64,000 bases of DNA from Canis aureus (Eukaryota > Chordata > Mammalia > Carnivora > Canidae). The DNA lies in the NCBI RefSeq assembly GCF_053574225.1, contig NC_135622.1, positions 34,947,552-35,011,551 on the forward strand, in the 5' to 3' direction. Below, piece after piece: positions 1 through 9,689 of this stretch (its first letter is position 1; each line of letters begins with the position of its first letter). The position numbers were made by a program, and so were the translations under genes. Below the pieces are notes generated by a model, which was not told the origin of the DNA, searched no databases, and saw only the letters and a list, made by a program, of their open reading frames with translations.

Positions 1-60
1 AAGTTAGATAAATCTGAAAGTGGAATTCCGGTGTTGAAGGCCTAGGATTTGCAGTTTGGG

Positions 61-256
61 TTGTTTTTTTTTTTTTAATTAAAGATTTTATTTGACAGAG
101 CACAAGCAGGGGGAGCAGCAGTCAGAGGGAGAGGGAGAAGAAGGCTCCCCACTGAAGGAGAAGAAAGAGCTCAGTGCAGGCAGGACTCGATCCCAGGATC
201 CCAGGATCATGAGTCAAAGGCAGACACTTAATCAGTTGAGGCATGCAGGTGCCCTG
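61..256 (-). mobile_element. Carnivore tRNA-derived SINE (older Can-SINE type)
   Basis: In plus orientation the segment starts with a T-rich tract and AAAGATTTTATTT. It continues through the GAGAGAGCA-type pyrimidine-tract complement and ends in AGGTGCCCTG, the complement of the Can-SINE head CAGGGCACCT. It is diverged from the young SINEC_Cf consensus, so it is an older carnivore copy. It lies antisense to CDC42EP3. Confidence 0.85.
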
Positions 257-496
257 CAGCTTTGATAGATCTTACCAAGCCACCTTCTACCTGGGTGGGG
301 TCTGTTGGGGCTCCCACCATTGGTATGTGCAAAGCCTGACCCCACCCTTATCAGCCCCATGTGTTATCACACATTTGTATCTCGAACAGGCTTTGGAATG
401 TACCCCCTTCTTAATTTGGGAGCTGACTGAACTTCCGGCCAGTGTGCTCATTAAGTGTTGGGACCTTAGACTCTGGAGACCGGCCACTTAGCTTAG

Positions 497-640
497 TGTT
501 TTATAGCCATGTAGCCTTGGCAAAGTGACTCAGGGCTCATCTTGTGTACCTCAGTGACTCATTTGTAAAATGGAGATTTTAATAGTAGCAGCCTCGTGGG
601 TTCTCATGCATGAGCTAGTGTGCATCCAAGGTGGGAACAG
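497..640 (+). repeat. MIR fragment
   Basis: The order 'tagccttggcaaagtgac', 'tcagtgactcatttgtaaaatggag', 'aatagtagcagcctcgtggg' follows the core of the MIR consensus, where a tRNA-like part leads to a CTCATCTGTAAAATGGGGATAATAA-like core. Boundaries are approximate. Confidence 0.6.
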
Positions 641-1084
641 GGCCCAGAAGGCAGAGATGCTCTCAGTAATATTCAGTGTTGGTGGTTCCCAGGAGCATGC
701 ATGTCCCCTCCCCAGGACACACCACATCGTTACCAGTGGAGAAACTGCCCATTAGGTCTCTGCACTGACAATGGGAGAGAAGATGTGGAAAAAATAGGCC
801 AGAAAGGGAAAGGGGCACTGATGTACATCAGCTCATGAGCCCAGGAGCCCAAAATATCTAAAAAGGAGGGGAGGAAGCAGCCAATGTAAGAAATCCTCCC
901 TATTAGATTATTTGTGGGATCAAGCACAGTTGCCCCTGAGCTGGAAGAGGATAGATAGGATAGAGGCCTGGGGTCAGAGCTCCACTCCCCAGCATTACAT
1001 CGCAAATAGCAATTCATCTAAAGTTGTAAAACTGACATTTTTGTCCAAAATTCCTTTTAAAAAAACAAATTTCTAGAGTATTTG

Positions 1085-1140
1085 GGAGCTCATAGCACTG
1101 GCACATAGTAGAAATTCAATACAAATTATTATTTGCAAAG
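1085..1140 (+). repeat. MIR 3' end fragment
   Basis: 'gcactggcacatagtag' followed by 'aaattcaatacaaattatt' matches the MIR tail pattern (CTGGCACATAGTAGGCACTCAATAAATG...). It is short and isolated. Confidence 0.45.
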
Positions 1141-2670
1141 TCCTAGAAGCCTACATCCCTGTCAGGCAGTAAACACTATGTAAATATTTAGAGAAAGAAA
1201 AATGCCTTTTACGGTATCTTCTCTCTTCTTGCACTCCAGACTCCCTGCCTGCAGCTTATGGAGCTTTCACTCACTAGCCCTTTTCATTCCTTTTTGACAC
1301 TTCCTTTCCACCTTTGTGTCCATGCCACTGACCTAAAACCCAGCTTTGACCAGGTGACCAGGCCAAGCCAGCCTCTGGCGAAGGGCCTGCAGTGGCCGTG
1401 GCCAGGCAGGCAGGGAGGAGGGGCTGGGTGTTCCTCCCCTGAGCCTTCCGGGTGCAAGTGCTTCCTCTCCCTTCTCTCCAGCTCACCCAGTGTTCAAGTG
1501 AAGGGCTATGTGTGTGAGTGATCCAGCCAGCAGGGCAGAGAACCAGCCTCTGGCTGCATCTTCATGGCATTTTTCTTTTTCTGCATAGTTTGAAGTGTCC
1601 TGCCTCAGTTTCTGGCCTCCTCTAACCCTGGCTCCACCAGCTGAGCACGAGCAGCCCTCCCCTGCCCCTGAGCTGCTGTGGGCACACTGTATCTTTCCAT
1701 GGCAGCTGTCCTCCTGGCTGAGTGTGCTGTGGACACCAGTCCAGAAGGCAGCTGTCCCTCCTTATGTGGGCTCCGTGTCTTGATGTCTCCTGCAGGCTGT
1801 CCTCCACTGTGCTGTGCCCAGAGGCGCAGGAAGGCGGCACCTGCCACCCTGAGTAGCTGGTTAAGGGTGTAACTGGCTGTTATACACTTAACAGGAAGTT
1901 CTGATGTTGGGCTCCTAGGTTTTGGATTTGTAACACTTGTGACTGCCACCAGACCCAAATTTGAGTTAAAATTGAGAGAACATCCGGACCTACTGGCCTG
2001 GCTCTTTACACCAGGATTTCCCCTTCTTCGTTATCAAGCATCTCTGTTAGTAACACAATGTCGCCATGGGATCCTAACTTCCCATAGGAAGCAAAACTTC
2101 AGGGCACCTTTATGCGGCCACAGCAGCAGCACCTCAAGGAGCCTGTTTGAGCCAGGGCCTTAGCTGGGACCAAAGAGAAAGAGAGATGGCAAGTGTATGG
2201 TCCTGGGTGGCAGCTTCAAAGTTAGCTCCCTCTGGGTGCAAACTCCCTCAGGCGGCCTGGGCCTCCTCCCCACACACGAAGCTCTAGCTCTCCTCCGGCT
2301 CATTGTTCTCTTCCTTGTCGGGCCTGGGTGCAAGCCACTTCTCAAACAGAGCTAGTTGGTACCTGGTTGGTGGGTGCCGGGGCACAGTTCTTCCCACCTG
2401 CCATGGGGAGATGAATTTAAAACTCTCGCCAGAAGGAGAGAAGTATGGAACAAATACATACAGCCTCCAGCTGCTACAGAGCCAACGTGGTTGACTCTCT
2501 TCAAGCCGCCACCCGACTCAGCCCTCAGAGCATTTATTTATTTATTTGCTTGGCTGCCAGTGGGAGAGAGCCCGATGGGAGAGGTCTCCGTCAAGCCATG
2601 TCAGGAATTCCCGCAGCGGGAAAGGTTTTAACTTCCCCACGTCAGCTGATGTGACTGAAGCGTTAGAAGC

Positions 2671-2843
2671 TTTTTTTTTTTTTTTTTTAATTAATTTATT
2701 TATTTGTGATAGAGAGAGACACACAGGAGGAGGGAGAAGCAGGCTCCATGCCGGGAGCCTGACGTGGGACTCGATCCTGGGACTCCAGGATTGCACCCTG
2801 GGCCAAGGGCAGGCGCCAAACCGCTGAGCCACCCAGGGATCCC
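2671..2843 (-). mobile_element. SINEC_Cf, antisense in CDC42EP3 intron
   Basis: An 18-base T run is followed by TTAATTTATTTATTTGTGATAG, the complement of the pyrimidine tract, the internal tRNA-derived region with intact CpGs, and the complement of the head (CACCCAGGGATCCC). A 9-bp direct repeat TAGAAGCTT flanks it at 2664-2672 and 2845-2853, consistent with a target-site duplication. Its close fit to the SINEC_Cf pattern suggests a young insertion. It is antisense to CDC42EP3 and about 1.6 kb upstream of the coding exon. Confidence 0.92.
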
Positions 2844-2954
2844 CTAGAAGCTTATTTTTAAGAGAAGAGTTTCTCATCTGTAAGATGAGAACCTGGAGCC
2901 CCACGCTGCCTAGCTTAGCACTTCTGATGGTATAAGTAGCACGTGCAAGTTTTC

Positions 2955-3440
2955 CATGCTGGTAACACATTACCACAAACTTCGTGGCTTATAAAACCAC
3001 CTAGTTACTGTCCTCCAGTTTCTGTGGGGTGGGAGTCCAGGCAGGGCTTAGCACCAGGATCTCATTGGGCTGTGAGCCAGCTGTCAGGGCTGCAGTCTCA
3101 TCAGAGGCTCAGCTGGGGGGAAAATCCACTTCCGGGTCCCTCAGGTTGTTGGCAGAATCCTCTCTGTTGGCCCTCCCTCAGCATGGCAGCTTACCTTTTC
3201 AAGGCCAGTAAAAGGAGTCTTTCTCCAGTCTGCTAAGATGGCTTCTTTTGTAATGTAACCTGACCATGGCAGGAGTCGGGGCGGGGGTGGGGGGTATCCC
3301 ATCCTTTGCCATATTCTGTACCTTAGAAGCGGGTCCCAGGTTGTGCTTCCAAAGGCGTTAACTTCAGGAGCTACATCATGGAGGTTACCTTGAGCTTCTG
3401 CCTCCCCCAGGGGAGAGGCATACGACCAGGGAGAGGATAC
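2955..3440 (-). mobile_element. MaLR (MLT1-type) LTR, decayed
   Basis: Plus-strand landmarks are those of a reversed MLT1 or related LTR: 'taccacaaacttcgtggctta', 'ccagtttctgtgggg..ggagtccagg', 'tgcagtctcatcagaggctcagctgggg', 'atggcagcttac', 'tttgtaatgtaacctga' and 'catcctttgccatattct'. The exact subfamily is undecided and the 3' boundary on this strand is soft. Confidence 0.65.
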
Positions 3441-4017
3441 AAGCTTTATCAGTAAAAGTTCCAAAGTTCCCAAGTGAAGCCCAACCTGTTACAGATGATC
3501 ACACTGTTTTGTTTTGTTTTGTTTTCTTTGCAAAGAAACCGTTTTGTTCCTTTCTTTCCATCTCAGAATGCCTCAAGTCCTGAAACCCTTTACAGCCCAG
3601 TTCTCTGTGCCACAACTTGATTCCAGCTGCAGCCCTTCTATTTACTGGCCACAGGTGATTGAGAAAGGGTGATTTTCTGAATCACGAATCCCTCTTTTCT
3701 CATTTGTAAGAATGCAGTTCGCTAAGACTTTGTTGACCCCTGTCACTTAGTAAATATTTCCAGCCCCTTTCCATAGGACTGTTTACTCTGTTGCATTAAT
3801 TTTACTTAGACACGGAACTCAACAACAAAATATTATCAGTTTTGCTGGTGTGAACGCCAAACGAAAGCGAAAACACATTTTTAAAGCAAATCCACTTGCA
3901 TGTAAGGAGCTGAAATCAATCTGGTCACGTGCTGACAGCAGTTCTTCTAATAGAGGAAAAATCAAAAGTCTCAGACACGTGCAGAAAATTGTGTCCATGG
4001 CCATGTTTAGACAGTGC

Positions 4018-4025
4018 TGACGTCA
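4018..4025. promoter_or_regulatory. Palindromic CRE-type site TGACGTCA
   Basis: The full 8-bp TGACGTCA palindrome is present, the consensus for CREB/ATF dimers. It sits about 530 bp upstream of the CDC42EP3 start codon in putative intron. The match is direct; any regulatory role is inference, and the motif will occur by chance now and then. Confidence 0.35.
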
Positions 4026-4111
4026 TAGGTAGGAGGTTTTTAAATCTCTTTCTTTCCTTTTTTTTCTTTTCTCCCCCTAAATAAGACTAAGATTAGTGGA
4101 CCCTTCATAAA

Positions 4112-4158
4112 AGACCCTACAATGAAAAAAAAAAAAAAAAAAAGACCCTACAATGAAA
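4112..4158 (+). repeat. Poly(A)-only insertion flanked by a 16-bp direct repeat
   Basis: The 16 bases AGACCCTACAATGAAA occur at 4112-4127 and again at 4143-4158, separated only by A residues (4128-4142). The repeat is preceded by AA in 'cataaaagacc', close to the LINE-1 endonuclease preference TT/AAAA. This looks like a retrotransposition event that left only the tail. Confidence 0.6.
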
Positions 4159-4417
4159 GTTTTTATCCTACTCAATAGAGGGAAAAGATAATAATAAAGC
4201 TTGGCTCTAGATAGAACTGGTCATGCCATTTTTGCACGCTCTTGTGAAGAAGGTGGCCCCGGTAAACCCTGACTGGCCAGCTAACTATAACCCACTTTGG
4301 TTTCCTTTCCAGATTTCTCCCCAACGTGGAAGGGGTTGGATGATGTACCTGGCTCTCCAGGACGCCCCACTTGGCTATAGCGTCAGGAAGGCGTCTTAAA
4401 CCCCAGTGTCCTTGCAG

Positions 4418-4548
4418 AGCCACTTCTGGAAGCTACTTGAGAAAAATGATGTGACAGATTTTATCAAAAAAGGAATTCTGGAAACGCAGCATTCGTGAAG
4501 AAAGTGGCCCTTCTCCCTTTGGCACAGTAGACGTCCTCAAATTTCAAA
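4418..4548 (+). other. CDC42EP3: CDC42EP3 5' UTR, start of coding exon
   Basis: A plausible splice acceptor, GTCCTTGCAG, ends at 4417, after which a non-repetitive stretch runs to the start codon. It contains one upstream start pair, ATGATGTGA at 4446-4454, a Met-Met-stop upstream ORF out of frame with the main start. The acceptor choice is inference; another CAG in 'ggctctccag' lies about 55 bp upstream. Confidence 0.5.
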
Positions 4549-5310
4549 ATGCCAGCCAAGACCCCAATTTACCTAAAAGCTGCCAATAACAAAAAAGGCA
4601 AGAAATTTAAACTGAGGGACATTTTGTCCCCCGATATGATTAGCCCCCCGCTTGGAGACTTCCGCCACACCATCCACATCGGCAAAGAGGGCCAGCACGA
4701 CGTCTTTGGTGACATCTCCTTCCTGCAAGGGAACTACGAGCTGTTGCCCGGAAACCAGGAGAAAGCGCGCGCAGGTCAGTTTCCGGGGCACAGCGAGTTC
4801 TTCCGGGCCAACAGCACGTCCGACTCCATGTTCACGGAAACGCCCTCCCCAGTGCTCAAAAACGCCATCTCCCTACCTACCATTGGGGGGTCCCAAGCAC
4901 TCATGTTGCCCCTGCTGTCGCCAGTGACATTTAATTCCAAACAGGAGTCCTTTGGGCCAGCAAAGCTGCCCCGGCTTAGCTGTGAGCCCGTCGTGGAGGA
5001 AAAGGCTCCGGAGAAAAGCAGCCTGTTGGAGAACGGGACGGGCCACCAGGGCGACGTCTCGTGGGGTTCCAGCGGGTCGGCGTCACAGTCCAGCCAGGGC
5101 AGGGACAGCCACTCCTCCAGCCTCTCGGAACAGTACCCCGACTGGTCGGCCGAGGACATGTTTGAGCATTCGGCCGCGTGCGAGCTCGTCAAGAAGACCA
5201 AGTCAGAGGAGTCCCTCTCTGATCTCACAGGTTCCCTCCTCTCCCTGCAGCTCGACCTGGGGCCCTCGTTTTTGGATGAGGTGCTGAATGTCATGGATAA
5301 AAATAAGTAA
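4549..5310 (+). CDS. CDC42EP3: Cdc42 effector protein 3 (Borg2)
   Basis: This 253-residue protein is encoded without interruption. It belongs to the Borg/CDC42EP family, cytoskeletal adaptors that bind GTP-loaded Cdc42 (and TC10) through a CRIB motif and organise septin and actin fibres. Residues 31-45 are the CRIB motif ISPPLGDFRHTIHIG, with all key Ile-Ser-x-Pro, Phe and His-x-x-His positions present. Before it lies a basic stretch (NNKKGKKFK, 13-21). Borg homology segments follow at about 48-70 (HDVFGDISFLQGNYELLPG), about 104-128 (ISLPTIGGSQALMLPLLSP) and the C-terminus about 217-250 (TKSEESLSDLTGSLLSLQLDLGPS), the region linked to septin binding. A Ser-rich acidic linker lies between. 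The length is about one residue less than the human protein (254). A at -3 of the ATG gives an adequate start context. The coding exon is GC- and CpG-rich compared with its flanks, which explains long shadow frames on both strands. No frameshift or stop is seen. Confidence 0.97.
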   Translation: MPAKTPIYLKAANNKKGKKFKLRDILSPDMISPPLGDFRHTIHIGKEGQHDVFGDISFLQGNYELLPGNQEKARAGQFPGHSEFFRANSTSDSMFTETPSPVLKNAISLPTIGGSQALMLPLLSPVTFNSKQESFGPAKLPRLSCEPVVEEKAPEKSSLLENGTGHQGDVSWGSSGSASQSSQGRDSHSSSLSEQYPDWSAEDMFEHSAACELVKKTKSEESLSDLTGSLLSLQLDLGPSFLDEVLNVMDKNK

Positions 5311-6305
5311 CAGCGCCAACTCTTGGCCTGTGGGGTAAAAAGGTATCAAAAAATAAAAACAAAACTAACCGCAGTCGAAGACAAGAGCTTCCCCGGCTAT
5401 GTTTGCAGTTGTGTGTGATGGGTTTTCTAAAATAATGTTCCAATGAAGTATTTTTTGTACCTGTTAATGCCCTGTTTGCAAAAACAAACTATCCTGGCAG
5501 AAAGGAAGGGAGTGGGTCAGAACCCACTTTCGGCAGGTTTTGCATATGTTCAGCTCACTTCTTTTGTTGTTTGTTTCCAGACATGTGAGAACTCTGGCTT
5601 GGCCAGGATTTGGCACTAGCTATGAAGGGCTGCACAAATCACATTAAAGAACTTGGCAGTACTCCAGCATTTTCTGAGCAAGAAGAAGTCCATTTATTTA
5701 ACGCCTAGGCCTTTTTTTCTAGACTCTTTTCTATATTACATTATTTGGGCTCACAGTAGCAAATTCTTCCGTGTTAAAACTGTTCTCTGTTTTCACATTT
5801 GAACAACCTTATGGGTTTGGGGGATTTTCTTGTAGCTCTTATATATCCCTATATATTATATCTATATCGCGAAATTTTGACTGTCAGCTACATGTTGGTA
5901 AGACACAAGCAAAGTATTACTGTAACTAAGTTATTTTTAAAGTTAAAATATATTTTTATGTGCCTTTGGCTTTTTATTGCAGAGTCTACATTTTATAGAT
6001 ATTACATCCAATGTTGTCATATGACTTGTTACCATTGGGGCTCCATTGTAAGCTGTGTATGTATATGTTTGGAAAAGTGTATTCATACTTAGCTTTATTT
6101 CTTTTTCTTCATCTGTCAGCATACTTTTCACAGCACCCAGCAATGGATTGTAAAGTATAAAGGCACAGGCTACTCATGATGCTTCTGCAGAGACTGTGGG
6201 CTACACCATATAATGTTATTTGGAAATATAGGTATTTTAGTACAGTACATACTTGCATTACATAGGTACTTCATGCAACACAATAAAGAGTAAATGTTGA
6301 AATGA
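5311..6305 (+). other. CDC42EP3: CDC42EP3 3' UTR (extent inferred)
   Basis: About 1 kb after the stop codon is free of recognisable repeats and becomes AT-rich, with ATTTTTA-type elements near 5930-5960, as expected for a 3' UTR. A first AATAAA appears within the first 50 bp (near 5350), probably too close to be the main site. A better placed AATAAA is at 6282, with further AATAAA-like motifs near 6323 and 6490. The true end cannot be read from sequence alone. Confidence 0.5.
6282..6287 (+). terminator. CDC42EP3: Candidate polyadenylation signal AATAAA
   Basis: AATAAA in 'caacacaataaagagtaaatg', about 970 bp after the stop codon, followed by T/G-containing sequence. It is a candidate for the main CDC42EP3 poly(A) site. 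Alternatives are AATAAA at about 5350, 6323 and 6490. Confidence 0.4.
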
Positions 6306-6309
6306 AATT

Positions 6310-8786
6310 GCTTGTTTATAGTAATAAAAACATAAGAGAATAGTAATATTTTCCTTAAGTCCACGACTAGAAAAATTGCTTTTCTAAAGTGTACGTGAGC
6401 CTTTATAATAAGAGGTGATTGCCATCCACTCTGTAATTTTGATTATTTCCCAAAGGTGTGAGATTCCTGAAGCCCTTCAGTGTTAGGAAGAATAAACATG
6501 ACATGTGAGGTCAGATTTCTGTTTGAAGTCAACACTGATGCCAGCCTCTCAAAACTCATTTCTGTGAATCTCTTAACCTTACTTTAACACACTGTATAGC
6601 ACTCTTGCAACCCTAGACCCATCCCTGTTGGACAGATGTTTCCTTGCTGCAGGTGTCCTAAACAAGATTAAGAAAACTAAAAACAGGGCAGTAGAGAACA
6701 CTTCCCCCTCCCCCACCGCCTCGCCAAGGAGGAGAGATGCCCAAGGATGTCGGCTAAGGAAACAAGAACAGGAAATGTACACAGCACTTCCTGTCCTGCT
6801 GTCAACAACCCCTGCCCCCTTCAAAGTCAAACACTTGCACATAATAACTTTCGTTTCTCCTAGAATTCTGTATCCCTGAAGTTACTTCCTCACCCAAACA
6901 CGTCAGTGATTGTCCCACCTGATTTGGGACAATTGTATCATCCAATCATCTGGAACAACCTCTGAACTTGGAGAGAAACACAGGACCAAGTAGAAGAGGA
7001 AACCAGTTTCCCTGGAGCACCAGAGTACCTGCCTTGATTTCTCAGCTGCAATTCTATCCTGTGATTTTCCAGTGCTCATTTTCTGTCAGCCAGACCCTTT
7101 CAACACTTTCCTCATTTCATTATCAGTCAGATTTATTCTGTTTACTCTTCACCTGCAGCATGACCTCAAGGAAAAGATTATTAGGTGAAGCAGAATTTGT
7201 GCACATTTCCTCTGCTTGGGTTTGTCTGATAGACTCAAAGTAACAGTGCATCCTCGCAGATATTTAGCCTTTATTCTTTCTGTGACAACTTTCACATGCA
7301 GTCTCCTGGGTTGGGTGTAACAGAGAGGGCACACATGCGCCTACTAGAGAGGAAACAGCTATATCCGGCTTATGATTTTGTTAAGTCATTTCTCCCATGG
7401 CAACCCTCCTAATACTTGGTTCCTTCTCCAAGGAGCAGGTGCAGAGCTGGTGGTGGCTTTCGGCAAAAAGGCACTTTGAACTTGCACCTGCTGAGAGCTG
7501 AATTGATGTTCTCATCTACGAACATTCTACCACTTTTAACCTAACTTATCAAGATGCACTTTATTTGCAAACTCAGAATGGGGAGCCATCTGTGATCCAA
7601 CAACCAGAAAGGAGATCTTGCAGTTAGTCAAAGTAAGACCCTTTATGTTGTAGGCAAGATTCTTGAAGGTAATCTTTTCCTTGGGCAATGAGACCTAACA
7701 AAGGACACAATATATTATTTTTGCCTCAAATTATTTGGTTAAAAAAATCAAAACATCAGGGTAACTTAGCTCTTCATGGATATAAAGTCATTACTTAGCA
7801 CATTTTAGTGAGTTAGCTCACTGTCAACAAACACAGTAGACTAAACCGGTAAAACAGAAACTCAGATCTCCAGAATCACAGTCTTTTTTATATTATTCAA
7901 AGTTAAATTTTTCAAGTCTCCTGACCCACAAAATACTTGAAGTCATGGAATGGAGGAAGTCATGAATCCATTAACTTGATAAGTGTTCTTAAACAGACAA
8001 CTAAGTATACATTCTGGGATGGCTCCACTCCTCTTAATGTGAAACCTAGTGAGACTGAATCATTTTGCCATGAAACATACAAACAATAAAACAAGTTGAC
8101 GTGATGGTTTCTCCCCAATAAGAGTTTCTCTTTGGGAAACCATTGCCAACCTAGTACCTAATTTATCAGTTCTAATAAAATCCTCAGACTTCAGAATTAG
8201 TTTACCGGACTAATATGAATGATTGACTTATTTTCTTTTGGACAAGTCAATAAACCATAACATAATTAGGTTATTGGCCGTCGCCCTGTGTCTCCACCCA
8301 TACTTTAGGGCCAGATCCAGCAAAATAAGAGAAGTTTCCATATGCTAAATGATACGCCAGCATTGACTCAGATAGGTAGCCTTCTGGTTTATTTGGCTGT
8401 ATGGGACTTGAAAATGTCACAATACCCAGAATGATATTCAGACATTAACTTACATATGGCTAAGCAATATAATTATTTTCTAGGGAAGAAGATGATCTCC
8501 CTCATTGGTTGCTTGATTGACATATTTGTTTCATCTGATGATACCTGGAAAGCTGCATGCTTTGTTGGGATAGCACACGATTTCATCCATCCAGTCTTTC
8601 ATCTGAGAATGTGGAATTCTTATTCTTGGAGCAAGTGATTATTAAGAAATAGGCCTAAACATTTCTTACTTGAGTTGTAAGAGAGTCATCATTTTGTGGT
8701 AAAATGCTGCAAAGAAAGTCACGTGGAAGAATGGGAACCATGCTTGTTCTCTGAAGAGATGTATAACACAGGGAAGTCTGTTTCAC
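6310..8786. other. Intergenic, nothing recognised
   Basis: No gene, RNA gene or clear repeat is seen. Open frames are all under 100 codons and lack family resemblance. Part of it may still be transcript if a distal poly(A) site is used. The absence of repeats over 2.4 kb next to a developmental gene makes it a reasonable place to look for conserved noncoding sequence. Confidence 0.5.
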
Positions 8787-9203
8787 TACAATAGTCCCCG
8801 TTATCTGTGGTTTCAGTTACTCACAGCCATCCGGACTGGAAGCAGATGATCCTCCTGACCAATTGCCAGAAGGTCAATAGTAGCCTAATGCCATGTGTCA
8901 CAATGCCTACTCACCTTACTTCATCTCATTATGTAGGCATTTTATCACCAAACATCCCAAGAAGAGTAACTATAACACAAGGTATTTTGAGAGAGGCCAC
9001 ATTCACATAACTTTTATTACAGTATATTGTTATAATTGCTCTCTTTTATTATTGTTGTTGTTAATTGTACTCTGCTTAATTTACAAACTAAAGTATGGAT
9101 GTACAGGAAAACAGTATACATAGAGTTTGGTACTATCTGTGGTTTTAGGCATCCGCTGGGGATCTTGAAATGTATCCCCTGTGGATAAAGTGGGACAACT
9201 GTA
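8787..9203 (+). mobile_element. TcMar-Tigger-type nonautonomous DNA transposon
   Basis: The terminal inverted repeats are recognisable: TACAATAGTCCCCGTTATCTG at the left and GTGGATAAAGTGGGACAACTGTA at the right, imperfect complements, each bounded by TA as expected for Tc1/mariner target duplication. Interior phrases such as 'aacttttattacagtatattg' and 'tttggtactatctgtggttttaggcatcc' fit Tigger/MER2-class deletion derivatives. There is no transposase. Confidence 0.8.
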
Positions 9204-9689
9204 ATGTACTGCATTTAATTGTCCTCCATTTGTATTTTTAAAAAAATCTGATAGTGAATTCACTTCCATTGGCTTCCAAGAGAGATCAATAATTATACTT
9301 TGAAGTTCAGCCAAATTTCTTTTATAGAAAGTAGATAAATACTGGTGATAGATACATGAAAACATCTGCCCAAATTGAAGCCACTTTGCTGAATACAGTT
9401 AATATTCCAGAGTCTCCTTGCACAGAGAGATGCCTGCCATACATCAAAATAAGTAAAGTGAGTATTATGCTTGCCATAAAACAATTACTGGAGTAAGTCA
9501 ATAAGGCATATGTGATTCACTGCCAAAAGATCATTGGGAAAAAAAGACCTCTGAGTTCTGGGGAGGGAAAGACCTGGATGGCTTCATGGAAGAAAAGGCC
9601 CCAAATAGTGAGATTTGTTTTTCAGGAGGTGAAGAATACTCAGGAGGAAGAATACATTAACATCCTAGGAAGTTTTCTACTCAAAACAG

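Larger units (their letters stand above)
1..4417 (+). other. CDC42EP3: Putative 3' part of the CDC42EP3 5'-UTR intron
   Basis: The stretch has no coding potential of its own. Its short open frames are interrupted, overlap repeats and match no family I know. In mammals CDC42EP3 has an untranslated first exon well upstream and one coding exon, so this sequence upstream of the coding exon on the same strand is inferred to be intron. It contains SINEs (61-256 and 2671-2843), MIR scraps, a MaLR LTR (about 2955-3440), a CRE-type palindrome (4018) and a poly(A)-only insertion (4112-4158). Stretches 640-1080, 1180-2660 and 3450-4010 hold nothing I recognise. The intron reading is inference: the first exon is outside the window. 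Confidence 0.6.

Noticed and set aside
2542..2976. 144-codon minus-strand frame
   Set aside because: Much of it is SINEC_Cf sense sequence, with a Lys run from the poly(A).
4952..5287. 111-codon plus-strand frame overlapping CDC42EP3 in another frame
   Set aside because: Arg/Ser/Pro-rich text as expected from shifted reading of GC-rich codons.
4776..5294. 172-codon open frame on the minus strand across CDC42EP3
   Set aside because: It is the complement shadow of a GC-rich coding exon. No family features and no independent support.
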